From Actinoallomurus iriomotensis (GTDB taxonomy: Bacteria > Actinomycetota > Actinomycetes > Streptosporangiales > Streptosporangiaceae), in the NCBI RefSeq assembly GCF_030269445.1, contig NZ_BSTJ01000002.1, forward strand, positions 310,001 through 374,000: a stretch of 64,000 bases of DNA, written 5' to 3'. A program made the position numbers and the translations under genes. Below the pieces are notes generated by a model. The model did no database searches and was not told where the DNA came from. It was given only the letters and a program-made list of their open reading frames with translations. The first letter of the stretch is position 1. Each line of letters starts with the position of its first letter. Below, one piece after another: positions 18,170 to 28,307 of the stretch.

Positions 18170-21100
18170 GTGAGCGTCGTACTGATCAACCGCACGGCCC
18201 GCCGGCCTGGACCGGAGATGCCCGATGGGGAGATCCAGCTGCAGGAGCCGCCGGCGCTGCCGGAGCCGCAGAGCGGCATGGCGAACATGCTCACGATGGC
18301 GCCGATGGCGCTGAGCTCACTCGCGATGGTCTTCCTCTTCCTGCGGCCCGGCGGCGGTGACGCGCTCACGTATGTGGCGATCGGCATGATGGCGCTGGCC
18401 GCCGTCGGCATGCTCGTCGCCCAGCTCCTGCGAGCGTCCGGTGACCGCAAGCGCGCACTGCGCGCCGAACGCCGCGACTATCTGCGCTACCTGTCGCAGA
18501 TGCGTCGCCAGGTCCGCAAGACGATCGACGCGCAGCGGCTGGCGCTGGCCTGGCGGCATCCCGCGCCCGAGGAGCTGCGGTCGCTCGTCCGCACGTCCCG
18601 GCTGTGGGAGCGCCGCCCGAGCCATCCTGACTTCAGCGACGTACGGATCGGCACAGGCCCGCAGCGGCTCGCCGCCAAGCTCGCGCCGCTCGCCACCAAG
18701 CCGGTCGAAGACCTCGAGCCGCTGTGCGCCCACGCACTGCGCCGGTTCATCCACTCGTACGGGACGGTGGGCGGCCAGCCGACGCTCATCTACCTGCGCG
18801 GCTTCGCCCATCTGCTGCTGCGCTCCGACGACGCCGAGGCCGCGCGTGCCATGACCCGTGCCCTCCTGGCCCAGCTGGCGGTCTTCCACGCCCCCGACGA
18901 CCTGCGCGTCGCGATCGCCGCCGCGCCCGACCGGCGAGCGGCGTGGGAGTGGGCCAAGTGGCTCCCGCACGCGCTGCATCCGACCGAGACCGACGGTGCC
19001 GGCCTGGTCCGCCTGGTCGGTGGCTCGGCCGGGGAACTGGAGGAACTGCTCGGCCAGGAGTTCACCGGCCGGCCGCCGTACGACCGGGAGGCGATGCCGG
19101 GTCGCGACGAGCCGTTCACCGTGCTCGTGCTGGACGGGGTGGCGGTGCCGACGTCGAGCCGGCTGGCCAGGGGCGGCTACCGCAACGCCATCGTCGTCGA
19201 TCTCGGCGAGGCGTTGGAGTGGAAGGCCGACCCCGGCACGCTGCGCCTGCGGATCGAGGACGGTGAGCTGACGATGGTCGGCGCCGGCCGCAACCGCAAG
19301 GACGAGATCGTTCGTCTCGGCGTGCCGGACGAGCTGACGCTCCGGGCCGCCGAACGGCTCGCGCTGCGGCTGGCGCCGTACCGCCTCGGCGACTCGTCCG
19401 ACACCACCGAGCCGCTCGCCACCGACTTCGACCTCACCACGCTGCTGGGCATCGGCGACCTGTACACCCACGACGTCCAGGCGCACTGGGAGGCGCGCGA
19501 GGCCAAGGACGAACTGCGCGTGCCGCTCGGCATCACCGCCGACGGGACGCCGGTGGACCTGGACATCAAGGAGTCGGCGCAGGACGGCATGGGCCCGCAC
19601 GGCATGCTGATCGGTGCCACCGGCTCGGGCAAGTCCGAGCTCCTCCGCACCCTGGTCCTCGCGCTGGCGATCACCCATTCCTCCGAGACGCTCAACTTCG
19701 TCCTGGTCGACTTCAAGGGCGGCGCGACGTTCCTCGGTCTGGACCGGCTGCCGCACACCTCCGCGGTGATCACGAACCTGGCGGACGAGGCGGCGCTGGT
19801 CGACCGCATGCGCGACGCCCTGCACGGGGAGATGGTCCGGCGGCAGGAGCTGCTGCGATCCGCGGGCAACTACAGCTCGCTGCTGGAGTATGAGAAGGCG
19901 CGCGCGGCGGGGACGACGCTGGCTCCCCTGCCGACGCTCTTCGTGGTGGTCGATGAGTTCTCCGAGCTGCTCGCCGCGCACCGCGACTTCATGGAGCTGT
20001 TCATCATGATCGGACGGTTGGGTCGATCGCTCGGCGTCCACCTGCTCCTCGCCTCTCAGCGCCTGGACGAGGGACGCATGCACGCGCTGGAGTCGCACCT
20101 GTCGTACCGGATCGGGCTGCGCACCTTCTCGGCGATGGAGAGCCGCGGCGTCCTCGGGGTCCCCGACGCGTACGAGCTCCCCTCCCAGCCCGGGAACGGC
20201 TTCCTGCGCAGCGACATCTCCACACTCACGCGGTTCAAGGCGGCGTACGTCTCCGGCGCGTACCGGCCTCGGCGCCGGGGGGCGCCGGCCGCGGTGGTGG
20301 CCGGCCAGGTCGTGGCGTACGGCACCGGGTACGTCACGCCCCGGCGGGCACCACAGAAGCCGGAGGAGGTCCCGGAGGAAGAGTCGCGATCGCTGCTGGA
20401 GGTCGCGGCCGAGCGGCTCGTCGACGCGGGACCGCCGGCGCACCAGGTGTGGCTGCCACCGCTCGCGGTGCCGCCGTCGCTGGACGAGCTGCTTCCGCCG
20501 CTCGCGCCGGACCCGTCATGCGGGCTGACGGCGACGACCGACCGGGGCACGCTCTCCACGCCGGTGGGCGTCGTCGACCTGCCCTTTCAGCAACGACGCG
20601 ACCTGCTCGTCGCCGACCTGTCCGGGGCCGGCGGCCACACCGGCATCGCCGGGGCGCCGCAGAGCGGCAAGAGCACACTGCTGCGCACCCTGATCGCCGG
20701 ACTGGCCCTCACCCACACGCCGGAGGAGGTGCAGTTCTACTGCCTGGACTTCGGCGGCGGCACGCTGGCGTCGCTGCGTCGCCTGCCGCACGTCGGCGGG
20801 GTGACGGGCCGGCACGACGCGGAGCGGGTGCTGCGTACGGTCGCCGAGATCAACGCGGTCCTCTCTCGACGGGAGCGGTACTTCGCCGAGCTGGGCATCG
20901 ACTCGGTCGCGGCGTTCCGGCGGCTTCGCGCGGCGGGCGAACTGCCGGACGAGACGCATGGCGACGTGTTCCTGGTGATCGACGGGTGGAACACCCTGCG
21001 GCAGGAGTTCAACGACCTGGTGCAGCCTCTGACGCTGATCTCCCAGCGCGGTCTCAACTACGGCGTCCACCTGATGGTCGCCACGACGCGGTGGGGCGAG

Positions 21101-22132
21101 GTGGGCGGCGGGCTGAGAGACCAGTTGCAGACCCGCTTCGAGCTGCGGCTGGGCGATCCGGTGGACTCCATGATCAACATGAGGGCGGCGGCCAAGGTGC
21201 CGAACTCCCCGGGCCGCGGACTGACCGCCGACCAGACGCACTTCCTCACCGCGCTGCCGCGCATGGACGGCTCCGGCGCCACGTCGGACCTCAGCGAGGG
21301 CGTCGCCGACCTGGTCGACGCCGTCGCCGAGGCGTGGACCGGTCGCAGAGCGCCCGAGGTGCGGATGCTGCCGCTGCTGCTCGACGCCGCCGAGCTCCCC
21401 GCCCCGCGCGGGCGGCTGGAGATCGCCCTCGGCGTCGAGGAGACCGAGATCGCCCCGATCTGGCACTCCTTCGAGGAGTCCCCGCACCTCCTGGTCATCG
21501 GGGACGCTGAGTCCGGCAAGACGAACCTGCTGAAGCACATCACGGCCTCGGTTCTGCGCGCCTACTCCGCCGCCGAGGCAAAGATCATGCTCGTCGACTT
21601 CCGGCGCGAGCTCCACGACGTGGTACCCGACGACCAGCGGCTGGGGTACGCCGTCGCGGTCGACGTGCTGCGCCAGGGCGTGGAGGGCGCGGCGCGGGCG
21701 ATGAAGAACCGGGTGCCACCGGCGGACATCCCGTTGGCCCGGCTCAAACTCCGCGACTGGTGGGAGGGCCCGGAGCTCTTCGTGGTGGTGGACGACTACG
21801 ATCTGGTCGCGACCGGCTCGGCGACCCACCCGTTCGCGCCGCTGCTGGACTACCTGGCGCAGGGCACCGAGATCGGCCTGCACCTGATCGTCGCGCGCGG
21901 GGCCAACAACGCCGGCCGCGCCCTCAGCGATCCGCTCCTCCGGAGGATGCTGGAGGTCAACACGCCCGCGGTGCTCCTGTCGTGCCCGCCCTCGGAGGGC
22001 TATCTGTTCGGCAACGTCAAGCCCCGCCGGCTCCCCACCGGCCGTGCGCTGCACATCACGCGGCGCCGCACGACCCAGATCCAGACCGCCCTGTCGGGCA
22101 AGGAGGGTGGGCGATGCGCCCCACTGTCGTGA
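18170..22132 (+). CDS. eccC: Type VII secretion ATPase EccC (EccCa-EccCb fusion)
   Basis: A 1320-residue FtsK/SpoIIIE-type motor of the ESX system. The start GTG 18170 is chosen because GAGGAG lies about 8 nt upstream and gives the family opening SVVLINRTARRPGPEMP. Two membrane helices lie at about 40-90. Three ATPase domains follow: P-loop 1 GATGSGKSELL (near 482), P-loop 2 GAPQSGKSTLL (near 827) and P-loop 3 GDAESGKTNLL (near 1108). Walker B sequences include LFVVVDEFSEL and FVVVDDYD. As in other EccC proteins the first domain looks the most canonical, while the second and third P-loops deviate. Its end overlaps the next gene by 19 bp. Confidence 0.96.
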   Translation: MSVVLINRTARRPGPEMPDGEIQLQEPPALPEPQSGMANMLTMAPMALSSLAMVFLFLRPGGGDALTYVAIGMMALAAVGMLVAQLLRASGDRKRALRAERRDYLRYLSQMRRQVRKTIDAQRLALAWRHPAPEELRSLVRTSRLWERRPSHPDFSDVRIGTGPQRLAAKLAPLATKPVEDLEPLCAHALRRFIHSYGTVGGQPTLIYLRGFAHLLLRSDDAEAARAMTRALLAQLAVFHAPDDLRVAIAAAPDRRAAWEWAKWLPHALHPTETDGAGLVRLVGGSAGELEELLGQEFTGRPPYDREAMPGRDEPFTVLVLDGVAVPTSSRLARGGYRNAIVVDLGEALEWKADPGTLRLRIEDGELTMVGAGRNRKDEIVRLGVPDELTLRAAERLALRLAPYRLGDSSDTTEPLATDFDLTTLLGIGDLYTHDVQAHWEAREAKDELRVPLGITADGTPVDLDIKESAQDGMGPHGMLIGATGSGKSELLRTLVLALAITHSSETLNFVLVDFKGGATFLGLDRLPHTSAVITNLADEAALVDRMRDALHGEMVRRQELLRSAGNYSSLLEYEKARAAGTTLAPLPTLFVVVDEFSELLAAHRDFMELFIMIGRLGRSLGVHLLLASQRLDEGRMHALESHLSYRIGLRTFSAMESRGVLGVPDAYELPSQPGNGFLRSDISTLTRFKAAYVSGAYRPRRRGAPAAVVAGQVVAYGTGYVTPRRAPQKPEEVPEEESRSLLEVAAERLVDAGPPAHQVWLPPLAVPPSLDELLPPLAPDPSCGLTATTDRGTLSTPVGVVDLPFQQRRDLLVADLSGAGGHTGIAGAPQSGKSTLLRTLIAGLALTHTPEEVQFYCLDFGGGTLASLRRLPHVGGVTGRHDAERVLRTVAEINAVLSRRERYFAELGIDSVAAFRRLRAAGELPDETHGDVFLVIDGWNTLRQEFNDLVQPLTLISQRGLNYGVHLMVATTRWGEVGGGLRDQLQTRFELRLGDPVDSMINMRAAAKVPNSPGRGLTADQTHFLTALPRMDGSGATSDLSEGVADLVDAVAEAWTGRRAPEVRMLPLLLDAAELPAPRGRLEIALGVEETEIAPIWHSFEESPHLLVIGDAESGKTNLLKHITASVLRAYSAAEAKIMLVDFRRELHDVVPDDQRLGYAVAVDVLRQGVEGAARAMKNRVPPADIPLARLKLRDWWEGPELFVVVDDYDLVATGSATHPFAPLLDYLAQGTEIGLHLIVARGANNAGRALSDPLLRRMLEVNTPAVLLSCPPSEGYLFGNVKPRRLPTGRALHITRRRTTQIQTALSGKEGGRCAPLS

Positions 22133-24345
22133 ACACCGGCGCGAACCACCCGGCCACCGGCCCGGACGCCCCATCCGGTCCGCACGCGGAGGCGAGATCG
22201 TCGATCCAGGCGGTCGGACCGCACTTCGTCATCGTGTCCGCGGGAGGACCGGGCGAGGCGTTGTCGACGGCGCTGACCGCGCTGCCCGCCGTGCCCGGCG
22301 CCCTGGTGGTGCTCGCCGCGGCGCACGACGCTCCGGACGTGCTCTACGACGGGCTCGGCCGCCTCTCCGCGATCGCGGCCGGTCGCGGCGCCTCGGCCCT
22401 CATCCTCGCCGCGTCCGGGCTGGCCGCTCCCATCGGCGACCGGCGGCCCGCCGCGCAGGTCGCCGAGGCTGCCGGGCTGCCGGTCATCGCCCCGGACGGA
22501 ATGGTCTGGATCGAGCCGGACGGCACGTTGCGGGTCGCCGGCGTGGCGGAGGCGGACCCGGCGTCGTGGTGGCGCTGTGACCCGACCGGGCCGCCACGCC
22601 GCCTCGGCCCGGCCTGGCCTCCCGCGTCCGCGGGCCCGGCCGTCGTCCCGCTCGCGGGCGGACGGTGGCTCGCGGCGGACGGCGTGCCGTCCGGTGCCGT
22701 GACCGATCTCGCCTCGGCGCCGGACGGCACTCACCTGCTCGTCGTCGGCACACCGGAGCATCCGGTCCTCACCGTCGCCGACCTGGCCGCGGCGCTCGTC
22801 CCTGGTGCCGAAGAGCCGCCCGGCCCCGCCGTTCCGCTCGACGGCCAGGCGGTCTGCCTCGCAGCCCCCTGGGCGTCGCCGGCGGAACTCACCCGCATGG
22901 GCGCCGGACTGTCCGATCTCCTCCGGACCGACGTCCGGCTGGCCGTCGGCCTGCCGACACGGACGACCGGCGGGCACACCTGCCGTTTCCTGGACGCCTC
23001 GGGCCAGTGGCCCACCTGGGAGCCGTGGCTTCGCGAGCTCACCGCGTCATGGCGGCTCCGGCAGGTGCTGCCCTCCGGCTGGCGAGCCTGGGCAGAGCCT
23101 CCTCCCGGGGACGTAGGGCCCGGCGTCCTCCGCGTCCTCGCGGGCTGGGAACTGGAGGCGGTCCCAGCGGGCCTGTGGCTGCGCCCTGCCAAGACCCCGG
23201 CCGGAGACTCGCGGCTGCACCCTCCTGATCTCCGGCGTCCCGTGCTGATCGTCGGCGCCCGCGACCGGTCCGTGCCCGAGGCGGTCTGGAGGGAACTCCC
23301 GGGCGTCCTGGCCGACCTGCCGGAGGCCGAGCGTGCGCACCTCGCCCTGGTGGGGGCGTTCCGCGCGGATCCGCGGAGCGAGGCCGCCGCCAGGGCGTTC
23401 GCGGAGACGCACGCGCTGGAGTGGGCGGGCCTCGACCTCCCGGCCGCCGTACCCGAGACGCGCGCGCCCGCCGTTCCCGCACCGGTGGGGCAGCCGGCGG
23501 CCGGGCTCGACGCCGCCGCCTCTCCCACCGTGCGGACCGAGTCCGGCGACGGCGTACCCGATCCCACTCTCCGCCCCGCGCGTGTACTGAGGTCCGGCGT
23601 CGCCGCCTCGGAGGAGTTCCAGGGCAGCACGCCCGGCGACCGGGCGGCGTTCAGGGCACTCGCGGGCGAGCACTTCCTGCGCTACGCAAGCCGGGTGGAC
23701 CAGGCCATCGCCCGGCTGCCGGGCCTGCGCGCCGCGTCCGGCGACGATCGGACGGATCTCGTCGCCGTGCTGCTCTACCAGGCCGATGTCGGTGAACCGA
23801 TGTCGCGCGCCGAACTCGTGGCGGCCGCGCGACGCGGCGACGGCGGACCGGCCGGCGCGGTCCTGGCCTGCCTCGGCTCCGGACTCCGGCGGCTGCCCTG
23901 CCACCGAGGGCCCGTGCTGCTGGGCGCGGCCCTCGAGCGGACCGCGTTCGCGGTCTACGAGCCCGGAGCCGTCGTGACCGAGCCGGCTCCGGTCGCGGCG
24001 ATCACCGCCGCCGACGCGGACCTGGCCGCGCCGGTGGAGATCGCCGTCTGGTCGAGCACCGGGCGTCGTCCGGCGGTGTTCGCCGGCCCCGGGGACGAGC
24101 CGCAGGTGGTCTTTCCGCCCGGCACCCGGTTCGTCCTCCTCGACACGCCCGGCCCCCGGGTGCTGCTCCGCGAGATGTCCGGCGCGGAGCCGGACCGGGC
24201 GCAGGACCGCAAGGCCCGGGACCGGCTGCTCGCCTGGCTGGAGAGGCGCGACGCGACGTCGCCGGAGGGATGGCGGGCGGTCGGCCGCCCTGGCCGTTTC
24301 CACGTGGCCCCCGGCGTCCCGGCCGACGCCGAACCGACCGGATGA
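22114..24345 (+). CDS. Type VII-locus protein with C-terminal ADP-ribosyltransferase-like fold
   Basis: A 743-residue protein starting at ATG 22114 inside the 3' end of eccC, with a strong AGGAGGGTG. Residues 30-420 hold two or more alpha/beta segments rich in Ala, Pro and Gly with no motif I recognise (early FVIVSAGGPGEAL). Residues about 510-715 resemble an ADP-ribosyltransferase: CHRGPVLLG near 595 (the Arg strand), VWSSTGRRPAVFAG near 645 (the Ser strand), and DEPQVVFPPGTRF near 660, matching EVLFPPGTRF. Gln stands where the final catalytic Glu is expected, so activity is doubtful. Coupling to eccC suggests a structural or effector role in secretion. It has no signal peptide. Confidence 0.72.
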   Translation: MRPTVVNTGANHPATGPDAPSGPHAEARSSIQAVGPHFVIVSAGGPGEALSTALTALPAVPGALVVLAAAHDAPDVLYDGLGRLSAIAAGRGASALILAASGLAAPIGDRRPAAQVAEAAGLPVIAPDGMVWIEPDGTLRVAGVAEADPASWWRCDPTGPPRRLGPAWPPASAGPAVVPLAGGRWLAADGVPSGAVTDLASAPDGTHLLVVGTPEHPVLTVADLAAALVPGAEEPPGPAVPLDGQAVCLAAPWASPAELTRMGAGLSDLLRTDVRLAVGLPTRTTGGHTCRFLDASGQWPTWEPWLRELTASWRLRQVLPSGWRAWAEPPPGDVGPGVLRVLAGWELEAVPAGLWLRPAKTPAGDSRLHPPDLRRPVLIVGARDRSVPEAVWRELPGVLADLPEAERAHLALVGAFRADPRSEAAARAFAETHALEWAGLDLPAAVPETRAPAVPAPVGQPAAGLDAAASPTVRTESGDGVPDPTLRPARVLRSGVAASEEFQGSTPGDRAAFRALAGEHFLRYASRVDQAIARLPGLRAASGDDRTDLVAVLLYQADVGEPMSRAELVAAARRGDGGPAGAVLACLGSGLRRLPCHRGPVLLGAALERTAFAVYEPGAVVTEPAPVAAITAADADLAAPVEIAVWSSTGRRPAVFAGPGDEPQVVFPPGTRFVLLDTPGPRVLLREMSGAEPDRAQDRKARDRLLAWLERRDATSPEGWRAVGRPGRFHVAPGVPADAEPTG

Positions 24346-24454
24346 TGGCGTGACCCGGCCTCCGCTCAGTGATGGTCATCCGGCCGCCGGGCTGTGTACC
24401 GTGCGCTCAGGAACGGTGACCGGATCGTCCGGTGAGCCGGCCCGAGGAGTCCTG

Positions 24455-27193
24455 GTGCGGATCCGGTTACTCGGCACGACCGAGCTGCTCTCGGCCGACG
24501 CCACGCCCCTTCACGTCGGAGGGACGCGCCGCCGCGCCGCGTTGGCCGCGCTCGCTCTCGATCTCGGTCATCTCGTGCCCGTCGACCGGCTCGCGGACAT
24601 CGTCTGGGACGGCGCGCCGCCCCGGCAGGCACGCGCCGCGCTGCAGGGGCACGTGGCGGCCCTGCGTCGGATACTGCCCGCCGGGCTCCTTCTGGAGACC
24701 CATGGGTCGGCCTACCGCCTGACCGGAGAGCCGGACCTGGTCGACTCCCACCGGTTCGAACGGCTCGTCGCGCGCGCCTCGGCCGCCGGGGTGGACGCCC
24801 CGGACCTGTTCGACCAGGCCCTGCGCCTGTGGCGCGGTCCCGCCCTCGCCGACCTGGCGGCCGGCGAGTTCTTCGGCGCGCAGGCCGAACGTCTCAACGC
24901 GATCCGGCTGCACGCCCTGGAGTCCTGGGCCGAAATCGAGATCCAGCGGGACTCGGGTGGCCGGCTCATCCCGCTGCTGCACACGGCCGCGCAGGAGAAC
25001 CCCCTGCGCGAGTCGCTACTGGCCGCTCTCATGCGCTGCCTCCACCAGGAGGACCGTCGGTCCGCGGCCCTGGGTGTCTACCACCGGACCCGTGAGCGGC
25101 TCCGCCGGGAGCTGGGCGTACGGCCGGGCCCGGAGCTGCGGGCGGCCTTCGACCAGGTCCTCGAGGCGTCACGGCGACCCGCCACGCCGACCGGCTCGGG
25201 CCGGACCGCGGACGTCCCGACGGCCGCGGCGGAGCGGCCGGCGCCCCGCCTGCTGCCGCGAGAGCCGCGGGTCTTCGTCGGCCGGGTCGAGGAGCGCGAC
25301 TGGCTGGACCAGATCTGTGGCGCCGCGAACGACGCGCCCCTGGCCGTCGTGACCGGTCCGGCCGGAGTCGGCAAGACCACGCTCGCCCTTCAGTGGGCGT
25401 ACGCCGCCGCCGAACAGTTCCCCGACGGCCGGCTGTTCGCCGATCTGCACGGCTTCGACGGGATCGGGCCCGAGGACCCGGCGGCGGTCCTGGCCCGCTT
25501 CCTGCTGGCGCTGGGCGTCCCCGAGGCGGAGATCCCGCAGCGGGACGGCGAGCGTACCGGACTCTTCCGCGCCCTCACGCGTACGCTCCGGATGCTCATC
25601 GTCCTGGACAACGCCGTCGACGCCGACACCGTACGCCGGCTCCTTCCGGACGGCCGCCGCTGCGCCACGCTGGTGACCAGCAGGAACGCGATGCTCGACC
25701 TTGCGGTCACCGACGCCGGCGCGCTCCGGGCGCTCCCGGCGTTCTCCCCCGGCGAGGCAGCGGCGCTGCTGGAGAAGTGCGTGGGCGAGCGCGTCGCCGA
25801 AGAGCCCGAGCCCGCCGCGCGACTGGCGGAGCTGTGCGACCATCTGCCCCTCGCGCTGCGCGTCTGCGCGGCCCGTCTCGCGGTACGGCCGGACCGGCGG
25901 CTCGCCGACCTCGTCGCCGAGCTGACCGACGAGCGTACACGCCTGGACGAGATCGACCAGGACCGCGACACCGGCCTCACGGCCGCGCTGAACCTCACCC
26001 GCGCCCAGCTCCCGGACACCGAACGTACCCTGGTCACGCTGCTCGGGCTGCACCCCGGCACGAGCGTCGATCCGCACGCGGCGGCGGCTCTGCTCTCCTC
26101 CTCACTGCCCGAGGCGCGCGAGGCGCTCGACGGGCTGGCGGCCTGGCACATGGTCACCGAGTCCCATCCCGGGCAGTACACGCGCCAGGACCTCGTCGTC
26201 CTCTACTGCCAGGGGCTCGCCGCGGAGGAGTTCACCGCCGGTGAGCGCGCGGCCGCGCGGCTGCGTCTGCTGGAGTACTACCAGGAGGCGACGGCGCGGG
26301 CCACGCTCAAGGTCCCGGTCTACCGCATGCTGGTCTCCCACCCGGCGCGGCCGCCCTCCGGCGGCGCCCCGGATCCGGCGGACGGCGCCGCCGCGCTCAC
26401 CTGGTTCCACGGTGTGGAGCCGGTCGTACGCGCCCTCATCCTGGAGGGACTGCGGGAGGGACGACACCGCGAGGTATGGCGGCTGTCGGAGAACGTCCAG
26501 GCGCTCTATTACCATGCGCCCAGTCTGAGTCGCTGGCCCGAGGTCGCCGCCGCCGCGTACGACGCCGCGCGCGCCGCCGGCGACCGGGCCACCGAGACCC
26601 GGGCCGTGGGCAGCCTCGGCACGGCTCTCGCCGAACGTGGCCGTCCGCGGGAGGCGGTGGAGCACCTCACCAGGGCGATCGAGCTGGCGCAGCGCGACGG
26701 TGACCCGCGGCTGCTCGTGAACGGCCACGTCCGGCTCGGTCTGGGGTTGCTGAAGCTCGGCACCGCGGCGCGCCAGGCGTATGAGGCGTTCGCCCGTGCG
26801 CTGTCACTCGCCGAGACGCTCGGCGAGGCCGAGATCCGGGTGGTCCTCCACCACCACGCGGGACGGGCGCTCCGCGACGCCGGCGACCTGCCGGGCGCGC
26901 TCGCGCAGATCGACGCGGCGTTGAGCATCGCGGCCGGGCTCACCGCCGACAACCGGACATTCCCCCTGTTCACCAGAGCGGAGGTGCTGTGGAGGCTGCG
27001 GCGTGGTGAGGAGGCCGCGGAGTCGGCCCGCGCCGCGCTCCGGCTCCTGACCGGCTACCGGCGGCCCGACACGGAGGCCGACTGCCGCGAACTGCTCGCC
27101 ATGATCCTCCGGGACCTCGGCCAGACCGAGGCGGCTCAGGTGGAGGCCGTGCGGGCGACCCGCTTGCGCACCGGTGCCTCCCTACACGGATGA
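24455..27193 (+). CDS. AfsR/SARP-family transcriptional regulator (BTAD-NB-ARC-TPR)
   Basis: A 912-residue regulator. The GTG 24455 start has GGAG 6 nt upstream and gives the normal opening VRIRLLGTTELL. Domains in order: OmpR-like winged helix (1-95), bacterial transcriptional activation domain (about 100-245, PLRESLLAALMRCL), a linker, an NB-ARC ATPase with P-loop GPAGVGKTTLALQWAYA near 305 and LIVLDNAVDADT near 385, then TPR-like repeats to the end (GSLGTALAERGRPREAVEHL). Such proteins activate secondary-metabolite or developmental genes. It follows the type VII locus by 110 bp on the same strand; whether it controls that locus or the methyltransferase behind it is not visible. Confidence 0.93.
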   Translation: MRIRLLGTTELLSADATPLHVGGTRRRAALAALALDLGHLVPVDRLADIVWDGAPPRQARAALQGHVAALRRILPAGLLLETHGSAYRLTGEPDLVDSHRFERLVARASAAGVDAPDLFDQALRLWRGPALADLAAGEFFGAQAERLNAIRLHALESWAEIEIQRDSGGRLIPLLHTAAQENPLRESLLAALMRCLHQEDRRSAALGVYHRTRERLRRELGVRPGPELRAAFDQVLEASRRPATPTGSGRTADVPTAAAERPAPRLLPREPRVFVGRVEERDWLDQICGAANDAPLAVVTGPAGVGKTTLALQWAYAAAEQFPDGRLFADLHGFDGIGPEDPAAVLARFLLALGVPEAEIPQRDGERTGLFRALTRTLRMLIVLDNAVDADTVRRLLPDGRRCATLVTSRNAMLDLAVTDAGALRALPAFSPGEAAALLEKCVGERVAEEPEPAARLAELCDHLPLALRVCAARLAVRPDRRLADLVAELTDERTRLDEIDQDRDTGLTAALNLTRAQLPDTERTLVTLLGLHPGTSVDPHAAAALLSSSLPEAREALDGLAAWHMVTESHPGQYTRQDLVVLYCQGLAAEEFTAGERAAARLRLLEYYQEATARATLKVPVYRMLVSHPARPPSGGAPDPADGAAALTWFHGVEPVVRALILEGLREGRHREVWRLSENVQALYYHAPSLSRWPEVAAAAYDAARAAGDRATETRAVGSLGTALAERGRPREAVEHLTRAIELAQRDGDPRLLVNGHVRLGLGLLKLGTAARQAYEAFARALSLAETLGEAEIRVVLHHHAGRALRDAGDLPGALAQIDAALSIAAGLTADNRTFPLFTRAEVLWRLRRGEEAAESARAALRLLTGYRRPDTEADCRELLAMILRDLGQTEAAQVEAVRATRLRTGASLHG

Positions 27194-27287
27194 GCACCGC
27201 TGAACCCGGCCGGGGCAGGGCCGCGTTCGACCGGTACACGCGCCGAGGGCCCGTTGGAGGGCTTGGCGCAGAAGGGGAGAACCGCGC

Positions 27288-28109
27288 ATGTCGACGAGCC
27301 AGGCCAAGCCCACCGTCCCCACCCCCTCGGCGGACGGATACGTGGACGGAGTCCTCGCCAACACGGCCGTCCGGACGCGGGAGCGGCTCGATGTCCTGGA
27401 CGCCCTCTTCGCCCCGGCGACCGAGCGGGTCCTGACCGACCTGGACCTGCCGGCCTCGGGCCGCTTCGCCGAGATCGGCGCGGGAGGAGGAGCGACGGCA
27501 CGCTGGCTCGCCCGAGCCCGCCCCGGAGCGACGGTCCTCGCCACCGACATCGACCCCGCCCTGTTCGACGGGGCGGGCCTGCCGAACCTGTCGATCGTCC
27601 GGCACGACGTACGGACCGGCCGTCTCCCGGCGGCCGCGTTCGACCTGGTGCACTGCCGGGCGGTCCTGTCCCACATTCCGGACCGGGAGCGGGTCATCCG
27701 GCGCATGAGCGAGTGGGTGGCTCCGGGAGGCTGGCTGGTCATCGAGGAGCCTCTGATCTGCCCGCTCGGCGACTCCGCCTACCCGGCGTTCGGCCGGCTG
27801 ACCACCGCGATCGAGGAGGTCCTGCGCCGTACGGGCACCGACGTTCGATGGCCACGGCACGTGGCCCGCTCCCTCGGCGAGCTGGGCTGGGCGGACCTGG
27901 GCATGTCCGCGCTGATGTGCCCGTGCTACCGCGGCAGCCTGGGCAACGAGGCGATGCGCCTGACGGCGGTCCAGGCACTTCCGCCGATGGTGGAGAACGG
28001 TGTCCTCAGCCCGGAAGAGGCGGAGGCGGGCCTGGCCTGCCTCGATGACAAGGCCTTCGCCGAGATCGGATTCAGCCTGATCTCCGCCTGGACCCGTCGG
28101 CCCAGCTGA
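27288..28109 (+). CDS. Class I SAM-dependent methyltransferase
   Basis: A 273-residue cytosolic enzyme starting MSTSQAKPTVPTPSADGY with GGGGAG about 9 nt upstream. The SAM fold is clear: motif I FAEIGAGGGATARWLA (about 60-75), motif II ATDIDPALF, the post-II segment VRHDVRTGRLPAAAFDLVHCR, and motif III APGGWLVIEEP. The substrate cannot be told from sequence. It lies 95 bp after the AfsR-like regulator in the same direction and could be its target. No biosynthetic neighbours are present. Confidence 0.88.
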   Translation: MSTSQAKPTVPTPSADGYVDGVLANTAVRTRERLDVLDALFAPATERVLTDLDLPASGRFAEIGAGGGATARWLARARPGATVLATDIDPALFDGAGLPNLSIVRHDVRTGRLPAAAFDLVHCRAVLSHIPDRERVIRRMSEWVAPGGWLVIEEPLICPLGDSAYPAFGRLTTAIEEVLRRTGTDVRWPRHVARSLGELGWADLGMSALMCPCYRGSLGNEAMRLTAVQALPPMVENGVLSPEEAEAGLACLDDKAFAEIGFSLISAWTRRPS

Positions 28110-28307
28110 GTCCCCAAGGCGGGTGATCGGCGGTGGTGACGAACGCGGCGGCCGGGCGTTCGCGACGCCTTGACGAGTCCGGTGTAGAAGGTTTCAAACT
28201 GACGCGCTTGAGGGCGTGTACGTCTCCGCCGGTGGAGGACATTCTGGACGTATTGAGGTTCCTCGGTGATGGGCTTCCGCAAGCGGTGTCCCGCCGAAGG
28301 CGGGAAA

